Below are positions 19,709-31,090 of a DNA stretch of 64,000 bases, piece by piece. The position numbers and the translations under genes are program-made. The stretch comes from Sipunculus nudus (lineage: Eukaryota; Annelida; Sipuncula; Golfingiida; Sipunculidae). Positions within the stretch are counted from its first letter, which is position 1, and the number at the start of each line of letters is the position of its first letter. The notes under the pieces are model-generated. The model saw nothing but the letters and a program-made list of their open reading frames with translations. It was not told where the DNA came from and did not search any database. The DNA lies in assembly GCA_026874595.1 (NCBI GenBank), contig CM049309.1, positions 53,172,079 to 53,236,078 on the forward strand, given 5' to 3'.

Positions 19709-19996
19709 TACTGGATATTTTGAAGACCCCTTTTTACAACACACGGGCTCTAAAGTCAAGGTCTTATTCAGAAAATAAAATGTCTTTAGGTTATAAACTG
19801 GTTTTACAGACCTCCATGTGATGGCGCCACCGACAGACCTTCTGACGAACAGATTTTAACGCTCCCTGAGCGAAATTCACGTCCTGTCATTGTTAGACTT
19901 GCGTATTTTGAGTCCCTGGTGTCTTTAAATCATCCGTATCATATGAGTTCACATGGACACATGGATAAGTAACTGATATAGTCACCTCTGACACCA
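19709..19996 (-). other. Retrotransposon leader with primer-binding site
   Basis: Directly inside the 5' LTR the sense strand reads TGGTGTCAGAGGTGAC (complement of 19981-19996), starting with TGG as expected for pairing with a tRNA CCA end. The matching tRNA was not identified. The remaining 270 bases have no open frame of note before the gag ATG. Confidence 0.7.
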
Positions 19997-20127
19997 TGTA
20001 AAGTAGACAACTGCGCGTTTTGGACGATATCTCTTTATTACCGTAAATAGGTCGTACATACCACAAGTCAAGTCGCAATGTCGCAAAAGACTCTCACTCA
20101 CAATGCCATAAAATGGCATACGTTACA
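19997..20127 (-). repeat. 5' LTR, 131 bp
   Basis: Identical in all 131 positions to the LTR at 15332-15462. The outer flank is the target duplication GTGAG. Confidence 0.95.
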
Positions 20128-20132
20128 GTGAG

Positions 20133-22543
20133 GCTGTACAAATGCATATAACCAGGTACGGAAACACATGTGCATTGCAAAGTTCGGCTTCATTGTGAAG
20201 GAAGGCCCGTACATTTGGCCTCAGTATCGTCCCTGAACAGCGACTGCCGCAAAAGAAATCTCCGAAGGACTAGCACGAGGTTCTGCATCAGCGTAACTGG
20301 AGTTGATTCAATGTTGCTTAGGTTGTTTTTTTTAAACCTCCCTAACAGAAACCGTCAAATAAACTTGTATCTATGTGGAGCACGAACACATTATAGTCTC
20401 TGAAACACAGCCATACGAAAGCATTCCGTTAACCACCTGGACTGGTCTGATAAACCATTTTGGGGATTGACGCGCCAAATTCTGCGGCAGCCACCTTCCC
20501 CTGTGAAGCTTTGAATGGTTTCTTGGACGAAGGTTTTCTTCATCGACCTTTTTACAAGCTTAACTTTTACACCATGCACTGGCTTTGTTCTGCCTTTGAA
20601 TCCTCTGTCTCTGAAACAATTTATATAACTTTGCCGTGAAGTCTACCGATCGTCAGGAACTGGACTTTGACGAGGTTTGGTCCTGTTTATTCTACACCAT
20701 GCATATGAATTAGCTTCTTAATGAATTCCTCGCTGCCAGCTCTTCAATCATCTCGCCTGTTTTCGATACCGTCGCATATTTACTTAAATTATTTATGAAC
20801 AAAGAAACGTTTTTCAGTCGAATATCGTCTCCATGAATTGCGTGTCCTCATCCATGACAGTGGGGCGACTAAGGTTCATAGGTGCCTGTAGGTTATAGGG
20901 AACTCATTCAGGCTCTGTATATTATCATAAAAAGCATATTGCCTGGATATTTTTCCAACTATACATCAAATTTTCAGTCCTTGTAATTTGAACATGCAGT
21001 ATAAACATATTCTAGTGGTCTTTGCAGAATACATTTACCCCTTGCTTTTTCTTTCAATATTAAAACTACATTGCTACTGTATGTTCAAAATGCTTCCTTT
21101 TTTCCCCCATTTTTCTTAAAGTGCAATAATCTTATATTTCTGGTTTTGCTATTATATGTTCAATTTTCTCTATATAATTTCAATCTCGTTAAAAAGTCTG
21201 GCATTAGTTGCTTGTGTTCTGATTATATTCCTTTCTACTTTGATATACACACATTTTAAAAGTAAGGAGCACCCAATTTATTAGAAGGTTATTCTTAATT
21301 GGAAACATTTTTTTAAGTTTATAAATCCCTCCTGCCACCCGTATGCAGAAACCAATGCATGTACATTCAAATATGTCTTTTGCCTGGAATATTCACTGCC
21401 CCAGCAAGCATGACACAAAATGGACTGGATTGGCCTGGCCCAGAAATTGGTCCATCTAACCTGTGGATAACAGGAGTCTTAACACTGATTCCATAGACTA
21501 GTTGCGCAATCGAGCGAGATAATCTGTTGGTTAGTAGTTATGGTGAGTTTCGTGAAAATCCATTGAAGCCTCGGTAAGTTATCGCGGCGACACTAACAGT
21601 TAACGATCGGACGGACGGTTGGTATACCACAATACTCCCGTCATATGACGGGCGTATAAAATGGAATTTTTTATATTTATGGCCGAGAAATATTATGTAA
21701 AGTTTAATTGTAAATATATAAGTTTATTAAATATTTCAGTCTTTATAAAAACACCCAGCCTGGGAAATCTTCAGTTCTCATACAATACAGTGTAAAGAAC
21801 AATCTTAATTTTTAGAATATAAACACTGGTCTGAGGGCAGCAGTTTAAGTAATATTAAGGAAAACCTGACAATATTTAAACAGACTCCAGAGAGAGTCTT
21901 TAGACCTTTTAAGATAAAATCAGATAAGGCCTTATTAACACAACACAATTATTCAGGATGAGCCAACAATTCGTTTTTAAGAAAAGATAATGATCCTACT
22001 ACAATAATAGGATTATAAAAGCACAATCCTGTAAACAGATATATGTTAATTTTCCAAGATTTTGTCATTTCTGCACTTATACCCACCAAAATCTGAAAAA
22101 TAATAATTTCTTTCATCAAAAGTAAAACTTAGAGTAATCTGAGCAGTCCAATTCAATACCCAATGTGATTAAAGAGGTAAAATAACCTGCTGGTGAGAAG
22201 AATACAGGGGCCCAAGCAGTAGTTTGGTATTTACACATACTTCAGAGAATGTCCTGAGTGACCAGCAATAACCCAAACTGGATTAATAATAAAGGCTCTC
22301 CAGGTGTAGGCCATTGACAACATGTACAATGAGGCACCGAACCTGCAAACTATCCGTTTTAAGCGTTGTCTTTAATGATTCTGAAGAACTGGTTATTCCA
22401 AAATGTCCTCAAATTTTGCATGATAAGAGGAGGATGATGCTTTCTTTTGCTTTAATTAAATAATTGAATACCAGTGAAAAATGCAAGAATACACTCACAT
22501 GACTTAAATATTAAGTGCTGAGAACTGACCAAAATCATCAAAA
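20133..22543. other. Largely unannotated spacer with one repeat end
   Basis: AT-rich DNA. The only structured signal is at about 21600-21660: ACGGACGGTTGG, then a perfect 16-base palindrome CCCGTCATATGACGGG (21637-21652), then CGTATAAAA, the same layout as the right ends of other repeats here. Near 20391-20600 the minus strand has a basic short frame with a frameshift that could be a decayed gene, but nothing is recognised. Confidence 0.4.
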
Positions 22544-22843
22544 TTGTCAAAAAATGAAATATACCCCGCCCCAATTTACCAAGTGAAATGTTTTCACGAA
22601 GTTCAATATATGTGCAAAATAAAGGGAGAATTCATACAGCCTTTGCCGAGAAAGGGAATCCGTTGTATGAGAGAATTGAACCAGGGCCAAAATACCAGTG
22701 TGTCTGACATGGTTCTGAAAAATGGCGGAGCAAAATTCTCTTCAAAATTAGCAGATGATGGGGATATATGCCAGGATGATGTACGTAAAGTAATTTTTGT
22801 TATTAGTTACACAATGACTGCAATAGGTCACAGTGATCAATAG
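22544..22843 (+). CDS. Unrecognised 99-residue ORF, possibly spurious
   Basis: An open frame starting MSKNEIYPAPIYQVK with a basic middle (PLPRKGIRCMRELNQ) and an acidic SSKLADDGDICQDD segment followed by GTACGTAAAG, which could be a splice donor. The tail after that point is hydrophobic and probably intronic if the donor is used. No domain recognised. It lies 160 bases before a repeat end at 23002-23017. Confidence 0.2.
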   Translation: MSKNEIYPAPIYQVKCFHEVQYMCKIKGEFIQPLPRKGIRCMRELNQGQNTSVSDMVLKNGGAKFSSKLADDGDICQDDVRKVIFVISYTMTAIGHSDQ

Positions 22844-22849
22844 AGTGCA

Positions 22850-23020
22850 ATTTTTATTGGCCTATATCACGCAAAACCGCACATAAAAATCACCAAAAAC
22901 TGACGGAACCGCTAATTTTCGGGAGTATCTGTCCAGGCATTGCTGAAAAAAGCTGCTTGTGTTAACAGACAGATGTCAGATGGACGCCGCACCATGGCTA
23001 AAGCTCACTTGTGAGCTAAA
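22850..23020 (+). mobile_element. 3' end of a family B-like repeat
   Basis: The block ends with 'acagacagatgtcagatggacgccgcaccatggc', a perfect stem-loop AGCTCAC-TT-GTGAGCT (23002-23017) and AAAAGG. The AGCTCA/TGAGCT arms plus A-rich tail match the family B ends at 37.9, 47.7, 51.3 and 54.2 kb. The left boundary is not defined. Confidence 0.45.
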
Positions 23021-23063
23021 AGGTCTTCAATAGTGCCGTTGCTGTGTCGAACGGCGCGAAATA

Positions 23064-23252
23064 ATGGCAGCCGGAAGAAGAGTGCGCCATCAGTTTCGCG
23101 ACCAACATCTCAAAACTCCTCAAATTCTGCCACTTCGACAATCGTCGCTGACCGTCTCGTTCATCGAAACTGACGATGGGATATACCATTATAAACATTT
23201 TTTTTCACACTCTTGGTGGTCCACTACCTGTTTTACAAACATCATGCCGTAG
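23064..23252 (+). CDS. Candidate first exon, 62-residue ORF in a CpG-rich patch
   Basis: ATG in a good context (ataATGg) opens MAAGRRVRHQFRDQHLKTPQ, followed by a mixed stretch to SFIETDDGIYHYK. Bases 23030-23175 hold many CpG dinucleotides, unlike the surrounding AT-rich DNA, and a CCGGAAG ETS-type site overlaps the start region. This could be a promoter plus first exon, but no convincing splice donor is found and the last 15 residues look non-coding. No family recognised. Confidence 0.25.
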   Translation: MAAGRRVRHQFRDQHLKTPQILPLRQSSLTVSFIETDDGIYHYKHFFSHSWWSTTCFTNIMP

Positions 23253-25102
23253 CACAGGTTATACTTTCCGGAGTATTCATCCTGACAGTAGTTTTTCTGT
23301 TATTAATTAACTTGTGGACTGTGCTAAATTGCAATCGATCGCGTTGGCATCGAAACATTCATACAGTATTTAAATTTAATTACTTCATTAATACAGGTAA
23401 TCGAAAACGAAGACGAACACTTTAGAATTTTAATCAGCATGAAGCGTCCCTTAAAATGTTTCTATACTGGAATGATATCATATGAAAGCGTTTTTGCATA
23501 CCACACACAGTCCCAAACGATGATTGCCCGACACTTGTTTATTTATCAGCGGCCATGCACCAATGCAACCGCTACACCATCCACTGAAGTTTCCACGCCA
23601 ACACAAACAGGAAATGACAATTATAATACAATACATCACAGGACAATATAACCTGAATCTTCCCCAGCGTACGTCCAATTACAACTTTCCACGGGAGATA
23701 TATACTCAAACCTAATCCATTTAAATTAAATGGAGTACACATTTCAAGGATTATTTTAATTACATTAATTAAGCTGAAGTTACAATTGACTCATTTGGAT
23801 TGATCAAGAATCGCTTACATGGTTTATTTAATAAACAAGAATAAAATTCCAATATTTGCTTTTAAGGACCATCAGGCGTATAATATAAAGGTACATTTTT
23901 TACTTTACTGCAACATATAAGAAACGGATACTTATTTATCATACAAATTTCACTTCAAAACCATGAACTTATAAAATAAACGCATGATGTAAATGATATG
24001 GATTTCATCGAAGGGACCTGAAGAAAAACAATCGGTGAAGACAGTAACATCCTTAAACCAACAGATATAGAAGTAAAACCAGATTGCTAAACATATTGGT
24101 TTTTCAGTATCTCCACAGACAAGTAACAGCTATATACTCGAATCAAACTTATCCATTACTTTTATACCTAAAATCGTATATATTTTCCAGGGTTCACCTC
24201 ATCCTGACACCTTATTCCCTTATATGCAACATTTTAGTTTTATTTCAGGCAGTGAATGCCAAATGCAACTACGGTTTACGACAACAGTACACATTTCTAC
24301 ATTCATGAATAAGACAAAACCAAAAATCCATGCATTCTTTCGCAATAGATAATACTCCTGTCCTTTTGTGGAAGTTTCTATTTCAGATTTGTAAATCCTT
24401 ATAAACAGTGAACTGTAAAATATGCTTCCTACGGTCCAGCCGCAGTTTGAATGGCCCAAAACTTTTTGACCAGATTTGTTTGTTACATTTATGTTTAGCT
24501 ATTGGAATGAATAAAAAATCTTATTATGTTGAATATCTATATACATGAAATAAAAGAATTATATTAAGGCAAGAGTTACATAGAGAATAAACACGTGAAA
24601 ATTGATTTGTGCATGTATGATTAATATATTTAGGCACTATTACAGAGAAGAATTCCTCAAATATCAGCAGACGATCAGATCTCTTCCGGTTCCTCCTTAA
24701 TCTCAATGGTGCTAGTCAAGGCACGGCGTCGATGACGTCAGTTACTGCAGGTGATAGGTCCCATTTGTCAAAACATAACAAATGGTATAATGTAAATATC
24801 TCACATATAGACATCTGAGGTTGTGGTCATCAAGGATACCAAGAGGAAACATAAGGATAGACTGATGACATGCATGTTTTTTCTGCCATGCATAAAAATT
24901 TGCTTCGTTTCCATGGATTTCTGGTAACGTGAGACAAGTTGTTCCCCAGTTACCATTTTCAAACAAATATTTCAATTATCTTATCATCTAATGTTTGTAT
25001 TTTGCTTTCAACGTCACTCATTTCGAACCCAGCTCCTTCCGGTCACGTGACTCAGGCTGGTTTACATCTTCGAAGCTATCTTATCTCTCCGTCTGACATT
25101 AT
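23253..25102. other. Spacer downstream of the glycosyltransferase exon
   Basis: No supported gene. Single sites worth noting: a CRE-type TGACGTCA at about 24733-24740 and a perfect E-box palindrome GTCACGTGAC at about 25042-25051. They lie 3' of the minus-strand glycosyltransferase exon, and no transcription start is evident for either. Confidence 0.4.
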
Positions 25103-26223
25103 TCAAACAACGGTACTGTTTGCTGCATGCCCTTGACTTTTGAAAAGAGCTTGGTTATGTGAATGGACTTTATTCCAGATCCTTTTGATATTAGAGTGTC
25201 GTTCTGAAGGTGAACCATGCCATGCTGCGAACATGATGGGTCCGTCGAAGTATTTTTTATGATACAAAAACTTGTGAGTGTTATGCCAGGGAAGCACATA
25301 CGCTTCACTGGTCGGCGGGAAACTCAGTCCCGCTCTGGCGGCAAGAATGCCAGTCCATACGTCATCAATACGTAACCTCGGGGTGTGCAGGGCTGTAAGA
25401 TAAAGTTTGTTTATCAGTGGCACAGTGGCTACATATGTACCTCCCCAACAGTAAGTGGAATACTGTTCCGTGTTGTATTCCTCATAAGGCATAGCGGAAT
25501 GTCCTCCAAATCTGGGAGGGCGGAAAGGTTTCTCTGTCCATTCTACTTTGCATAATGTATAAACAGTGTCGGACGATGAGCGAGTTGTTTGTAAATATCT
25601 AACGACTTTATAAATATCAACAAACAAATCAGAGTCAGCCATCATAAAATACTTAGCGTGTCTGCAGTTGTCTCTCATCCACTTAAATATCATCATTGAC
25701 TTGAGAGTGAGATTCTGGTAAGTATCTATGTATTCCCCCTGGACGATGTCATGGTAGGCGGAATTCTCCTGCTCGATGGCCGACTGTAGACTTGGACTTT
25801 TGTTTGCACCAAGGAGAAATACAACCCTTATGGTGACTGACGGAATGTTGTTCTTTGCTCCCCATGTCCGTCGTATGAGCTGTCGACAGTCAATGTCCCT
25901 TGCTTCAGTGCGGACCCCTACGAGGAGGAATACATCGTGATCGCGACACAGATCTACATTTCCAATTATGTTTTTGTAGGTGTAATTATTGCAAAAACGT
26001 GGGGCCTCCAGAAACGTTTTGGGAATCCAAGATGGCTGTTTGATTTGCACTAACTCAATGTCGTCTGGTAATTGAATTTGTTCAGCGGTATGTGAGGTGT
26101 CACGAGTTCCGCTGGTAGGGGTCACCTCTCTCGAGTTCTCTGTGACTGATACCTCCGAGACCACCCGAGTACACGGTGACTGATGTGACGTGAATGTCAG
26201 AATCAGCACGACACAGCTGACAG
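25103..26223 (-). CDS. Beta-1,3-galactosyltransferase-like enzyme (GT31), terminal exon with full catalytic domain
   Basis: A splice acceptor (CTGTTTCCTTTCAG) precedes position 26223; the exon then reads VSCVVLILTF (end of a transmembrane anchor), a Ser/Thr-rich stem, and a complete lumenal catalytic domain to the stop at 25103, about 373 residues. GT31 motifs in order (numbered from Met at 26209): IRRTWG near 128, the block around IVQGEYIDTYQNLTLKSM near 155-175, DSD as the metal-binding DxD in MMADSDLFVDI near 196, a YCWGGTYVATVP acceptor-side motif near 252-262, and IDDVWTGI near 283. Such enzymes add Gal or GlcNAc in beta-1,3 linkage to glycans in the Golgi as type II membrane proteins. 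The start codon and cytosolic tail must lie in an upstream exon at higher coordinates, which I could not place. Acceptor specificity cannot be told. Confidence 0.85.
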
Positions 26224-26785
26224 CTGAAAGGAAACAGATGATCTTATCAGATTCATGGAATGTAATGTTACGTTAATTTTTGGATAAATGTTGCCCCATA
26301 ATGTATATATATGTAATAATAATAATAATAATAAAAATAATAATAAGTGATATAGCCGTGTTAGTCTGTAGTTAAAGCGCAGGTAAAGATAGAGAGTGAC
26401 GCCTTTTAGAGAGACTAACTTGTTTATTAACACACATAAACAAATTAATGCAAAAGGCGTTCCTCTTTATCTTTATCATAAAGTATGAGCCTTACACGGT
26501 GCGTTTTCGCCCACGATTTTCAACGTTTTCCAACGGTGCTATATCCATGATTTTATTTGTTGCAACTTTCCCAATTAGGCGATTTCCTTTACTGTTAAGA
26601 CTTTCTCAAAATATTGAAGGAAGTCGCAAGCGTTTGAACCCACCCACGGCAAGTTCAGTCACAGAAACATGAAATAAAAGGAAATCCGTAGGGAATCGCA
26701 GGTAATCGTAAGGTACTGCCGTGTTCAAAACTGTCGATGCGCCATGACAAGGCGTAAAATGTCGTTGTATACCGGACTACCTCAA
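26224..26785. other. Intron side of the glycosyltransferase gene, with (ATA)n
   Basis: Contains the acceptor for the exon at 25103-26223 and an (ATA)n run at about 26314-26346. No first exon with start codon was identified. Confidence 0.4.
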
Positions 26786-27075
26786 GGCCAAAAAAGGTAT
26801 GGTTCTCAGTCACTTTTTATTAGAATTCAGTGGGGGCGGGCGATATTTTAATTTTTACCTTTTATGTATGTTTCGATAAAAATGTCATATGAATAGGGAA
26901 AAGCATGAATGTTTTGCTAAACAGGTAAAAGCACCACATAACAAAGGAACTCCTATCAAAATTATATTATTTTATCTTCTTGAAAGATGAAAATAAATTA
27001 AAATTTTTTTAGGCGGAATGTTTAAATAGACGCGGGCAGTGTTTGAGAACCATACCTTTTATTTTTTGGCCTAAT
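26786..27075. mobile_element. About 290-bp MITE with GGTATGGTTCTCA ends
   Basis: The left arm 'aggccaaaaaaggtatggttctcag' (about 26787-26811) and the inverted right arm 'tgagaaccataccttttattttttggcct' (about 27047-27074) form terminal inverted repeats. The interior is AT-rich without coding. A second member lies at 49703-49967. Confidence 0.65.
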
Positions 27076-27799
27076 CATTTCACTATTTAAAATAGCTGAA
27101 TAAGCAGGGATCTAATAACCACGATAATGACGGCGCCTTGCTTAGGACAGGAACAAAGCACCAGGAAATATGCGTGGAAAGAAACCCTACCAATGATAAA
27201 TTAGATTGTCCAAAAGTGGTCTACCTAGACTTGAAAGTTGTCCATAAGTGCAATAATAAGGGTCAAATCATAGGATTCCTCTAAAATACGAGAGGACTTA
27301 AGTCTTTTGCACGGTCATAACCGTGCAGCCGGGAGCACCGTTTTCAATATGGAAGAATTAAAGTGTATTATGCTTGACAATATATAATAATGAAGCAGCC
27401 AGCCTGCTGTTGTAAAGCATTAGCGCGCATTTGTATATACAGAGGGTTACAATGTTTCAGGAGAGGTTTATTGCTTGTTGGAAAGCCCATTTTAATAACA
27501 AATCAAAATATTCCAGATATAGGTAAGTGTGACAAATTTCTACGGTCAGAGTTTCTTACCACCTATTGTAATGAATAGTGTATACTGTTTCCATAAACCT
27601 ATTATTTTTATAACTGTTTAAATAATTAAGAAATCATTTGTTTCCTCACCAACTATCAACGTCAGGTTGCCGGGTGCACAGTATCTCATATTGGTCGTAT
27701 TGTCGTCATCGATTTCTGAAACAGAAATGTATACAAATCAGGTTTATTCACATAACATATATATATATATATATTCGAAGTGCACTTACAAAAAATATA
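27076..27799. other. Spacer with nothing recognised
   Basis: AT-rich sequence with a short (AT)n run at about 27758-27774. No coding frame with motif support. Confidence 0.4.
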
Positions 27800-28075
27800 G
27801 TCCGTGTGTGTGTTTGTATTTGTTAACAGCATTCCTCGCGCAATCATGAACAGAATCTCATTAATTTTTTTCAGGGCATTTCGGAAATGGACAAATGAAC
27901 AGTCGAATAGATGTTGTTGTTGATCCGTCACACGATTAGGTTTCAGGAACGTCATCAAGTAATATTCACAAATGTAGAGTCACTTATGCATGAATGAACC
28001 TGGGATTTGGGCGAATGCGTGAAAGCAAACAGGGGTTGGGGTGCATCCAACATTAGAACCCCCCCCACACACACA
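27800..28075. repeat. Dispersed repeat ending in C-run plus (AC)n, copy 1
   Basis: 'atcatgaacagaatctc...gcatttcggaaatg...gaatgcgtgaaagcaaacagg..ttgggg...(C)8 acacacacac' matches, in the same order, the segments at 48390-48565 (same strand) and 43650-43930 (inverted). Family unknown. Confidence 0.55.
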
Positions 28076-28192
28076 CAGGAGAGATGACTGTATTACTTAG
28101 AATGCCGATTTCTGGTTTATCAATGAAATAATCTGCTAGGCTTCAAGACACTTTATTATCAAAATAAAAAAATTGTTTAGCGAAAAAGCTTC

Positions 28193-28504
28193 ATGTTTGT
28201 ACTAATAAAAGGAAGTGTGTTTGTGACATTGGTGATGTTAATGGACCATTCCCTTTCGAATGTGTCTATCAGAATGGAAGCTATCTTTCCTCCGTTCACC
28301 GCTCAGGGCACCTGTTATATTTCGTTATCAGTCAGAACTGAGCACTTTGAAAAACGTGGCTTGTTTATGCAGCAGACATACATGCTGATAAAAAGCAATG
28401 AGCATTTGTTGACGGACAGCATGGGTATGCGAGGAGTACTATCTATGCATTACGATCCCCCGATGAAAGAAGAAAGCTATTTCCGGGTTCATGAGATTAT
28501 CTGA
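28193..28504 (+). CDS. Unrecognised 103-residue ORF with signal-peptide-like start
   Basis: MFVLIKGSVFVTLVMLMDHS at the start is hydrophobic enough to be a signal peptide; the rest is mixed (SVRTEHFEKRGLFMQQTYML, then DPPMKEESYFRVHEII). No domain, repeat or splice support. In a 64-kb AT-rich window a frame of this length can arise by chance. Confidence 0.2.
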   Translation: MFVLIKGSVFVTLVMLMDHSLSNVSIRMEAIFPPFTAQGTCYISLSVRTEHFEKRGLFMQQTYMLIKSNEHLLTDSMGMRGVLSMHYDPPMKEESYFRVHEII

Positions 28505-31090
28505 AGTTAACAGCTGTTTGCAGAAGACGGGGGCGCTTAAATGATATCATAAGAGATAGGTCTGGCATATATGTAAATATATATGGTTAAAGCAGACCGT
28601 ACGTTCCCCCGACACGCACACAGTTTCACAAATTTAACCAAAGACTACATGGATATTACATTAATTCGTGTAATTTTCACCCAAAATCAATGACAGATAA
28701 TGTTCATTGCCTTTAATCTTCCAGATTGACTTTGTTTTTGATTTTAAAAGTTATCTACCATCTGTTGAAAATGTGTGAGTAAAGTAGTTTAGGAAAGCTG
28801 CAGCCCCGAAACCCAGTGATAATCAATACATGTCTTTTACCCAATACAAGTTAAATACCCTCGTGCAGTGAGAAAATGAGCAGCCATGCGGTATTTCCAA
28901 TACAAGCCGTCCATATTATTTTAAAATTTACTCATGCCGTATGTTTGTATAATACTTCTGAATGTTACATAAACAGTTTCCTGCTCACATTATTAAACAG
29001 CTGAACTTGGTTTTCACATCCACATATAAACATTTAACAAAATTGAAACAATACCTTTATTCTTATTTATTTATAATAAATAGCATCACAGAGAACAGCC
29101 TTTTTTTTAAATATCAAATTAGTTTATTAAACAAAGTTTCAAACTGCTATTTCATTAAAAAAATAACATAAAGGTGATTTATTTTAGTCAGATGTCACAT
29201 AAGTGACTGCAGGACCTTAAGTATAGCATTTGCTTCCTATTGTCTGGAAGAAATGCAGCAAAATTAAATACATGATTTCAATTCATAATATTTGTTACAT
29301 ACAAAAAGAGTGATACAATCCGCTTGAAATTCGGCGGTGCCGTTGCTATGCAACGATCGGTGTTACTTCAGTAGCGAAACGTGAACGCCTCTGGGGTACT
29401 TGGGGAAACCGCCTGTCTAATGGACACAAGTTGCCAATTTTCTGGAGTGCGGGCTTTGACCATTTATGGTCATGTTTTCTGATTAAGCCTTCTTTGTGAG
29501 GGGATAGGGAAAAGCTTGCTGTGGAGCATGACTCGCTTTAGAGACGAAGAAATGATCGGTTAAATGTCTAATAGAAATGTTTTGTGTCCAATTATAGATA
29601 CTTATTCTAAAGCAATGAAGTTAAGGGGTTGCTCAGTACTCAGAGAGAAAAGCCAAGTGTAGCTGGTGTTTTATACATAGTTTTCCAAATATCATGACAA
29701 GGAATAATGTTTGAACCATCCTCGCTTAAGTTAACGCAGAAAAAGATAATGCCAAAATAACTGAGCGAGACAGGCATCGGAGACAACTATGTTTCTATTA
29801 TCATGACTCTGGCGACTGGTAGGAAGATATTAGGGAGACTTCCACGGCTGGAATGACGTCTATACGAGGATAGCATGCGCAGTGCTGAAACAAGATATAA
29901 AACAGATGCTATAAGGTTATCCCAGAGTGCTTACACAGGTCTTGTCTAGGCCATTTACAAAAATTATGTACTTCCCATCTCACGAACAAAAACAACAGAG
30001 CACATCAGCTGATGTAGTTTTATCCCTGGAAAATAGTCACAAGGCTGCTGGCAAAAAGACATAAAATTATGATATATATTTTTTAAATTGTGTCTTAATA
30101 TCAAGTAATGTTTGACACAATATTTTACCGGACCAGGTATGTTAAATATACATGAAAGTATAGTGTATTTTCTTTAAAATATTATGGTATTTGTCAAAAT
30201 AGGATTATGAAGCTGGTAGCCATATATCCGCTTAATCCTCAAGTTTTCAGTCTTCTAGCCGGTATTTTTTCTGTGTTTCTTCTTTCATGTTTCTTCTCCT
30301 AATTTGGAAGTTGTCTCGCAGGCGCAAAATCGGACCTCTAAGTCTGGTCACTTAGTCATGATTTTACATGGACAGATTTCAACCTTTGGATACATAGCAT
30401 AGTTTCTGACAGATGGCGCTGCGATAGACCCATCGCGTAATTTTCCAAATAATTACTCAGGATGTTGATGAAATATGAAAACTGGCCCACTTGTGTTACA
30501 CTAGGCATCATTCCGGACGCTTCAACACCGATAACGGACACGTCTAAGGCATAGCCACACAGCAGTTACGTGACAACGGTTTAGTGCCAGCCACAATTAT
30601 AATGTAGATAATGATGATTAAGTTGAAAATGGTTTTTGTTTATGTATTCGTAAATGCGTTTCCGTCTGTATCAGCATACTTTACATTAGAAAGCAGTCAA
30701 AGGCCCCATATGTACATCCACAAACATCATGGATAACTAAATCGAGAATATTACAAGTATACTAATTAAACTTTGATGTATGCTCCGTAAGTGTAGGAAA
30801 TATATGAATCTAATGTGTGTATCGGTCCATCAACCGCCAGCCAGACCACAGACTTCCCCACTACTAGTAAATGGTGCACTGAAAACATAGTGGTTAAATC
30901 TCCCAATTATGACGACTCAACGGTAGGTCAAAGTGTCAATAGTGCTATAGTTGTCATAATATGTACCTGGAGTTGTCACAGGCGATGGCATGCTGCGCTC
31001 CGTGCAGTGAAAGGCTGAGAGCAGCTCAATGATAGCACGAGAGCCACCTGGGCACAGACGGATGGGGACAGAGAATAGTAATATTACAAA
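28505..31090. other. Long unannotated stretch with an RFX-type site
   Basis: No coding frame or repeat element recognised over 2.6 kb. The region 29320-29560 is less AT-rich and contains the X-box noted separately. Confidence 0.45.
29342..29354. promoter_or_regulatory. RFX X-box palindrome GTTGCTATGCAAC
   Basis: GTTGCTATGCAAC fits the X-box bound by RFX transcription factors (two GTTGC half-sites round AT). It lies in a locally GC-richer patch that could be a promoter. No adjoining exon was found, so its role is inferred from the motif alone. Confidence 0.35.

Larger units (their letters stand above)
15327..20132 (-). mobile_element. Nearly intact Ty3-type LTR retrotransposon with GTGAG target duplication
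   Basis: The element spans 15332-20127 (4,796 bp) in minus orientation. Its two 131-bp LTRs are identical base for base, start with TGT and end with ACA, and are flanked by a perfect 5-bp duplication GTGAG (15327-15331 and 20128-20132). Order in the transcript sense: 5' LTR, primer-binding site, gag with zinc knuckles, pol (protease, RT, RNase H, integrase), polypurine tract, 3' LTR. Identical LTRs mean a very recent insertion. Very short LTRs, about 4.8-kb length, 5-bp duplication and domain order resemble Steamer-like/Mag-lineage elements of bivalves; that placement is inference. Confidence 0.95.

Noticed and set aside
24640-24760. Minus-strand stretch reading IEIKEEPEEI and stop, like the C-terminus of a transcription factor with a sumoylation motif
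   Set aside because: The frame has a stop shortly upstream and no convincing acceptor; the coding length would be under 20 codons.
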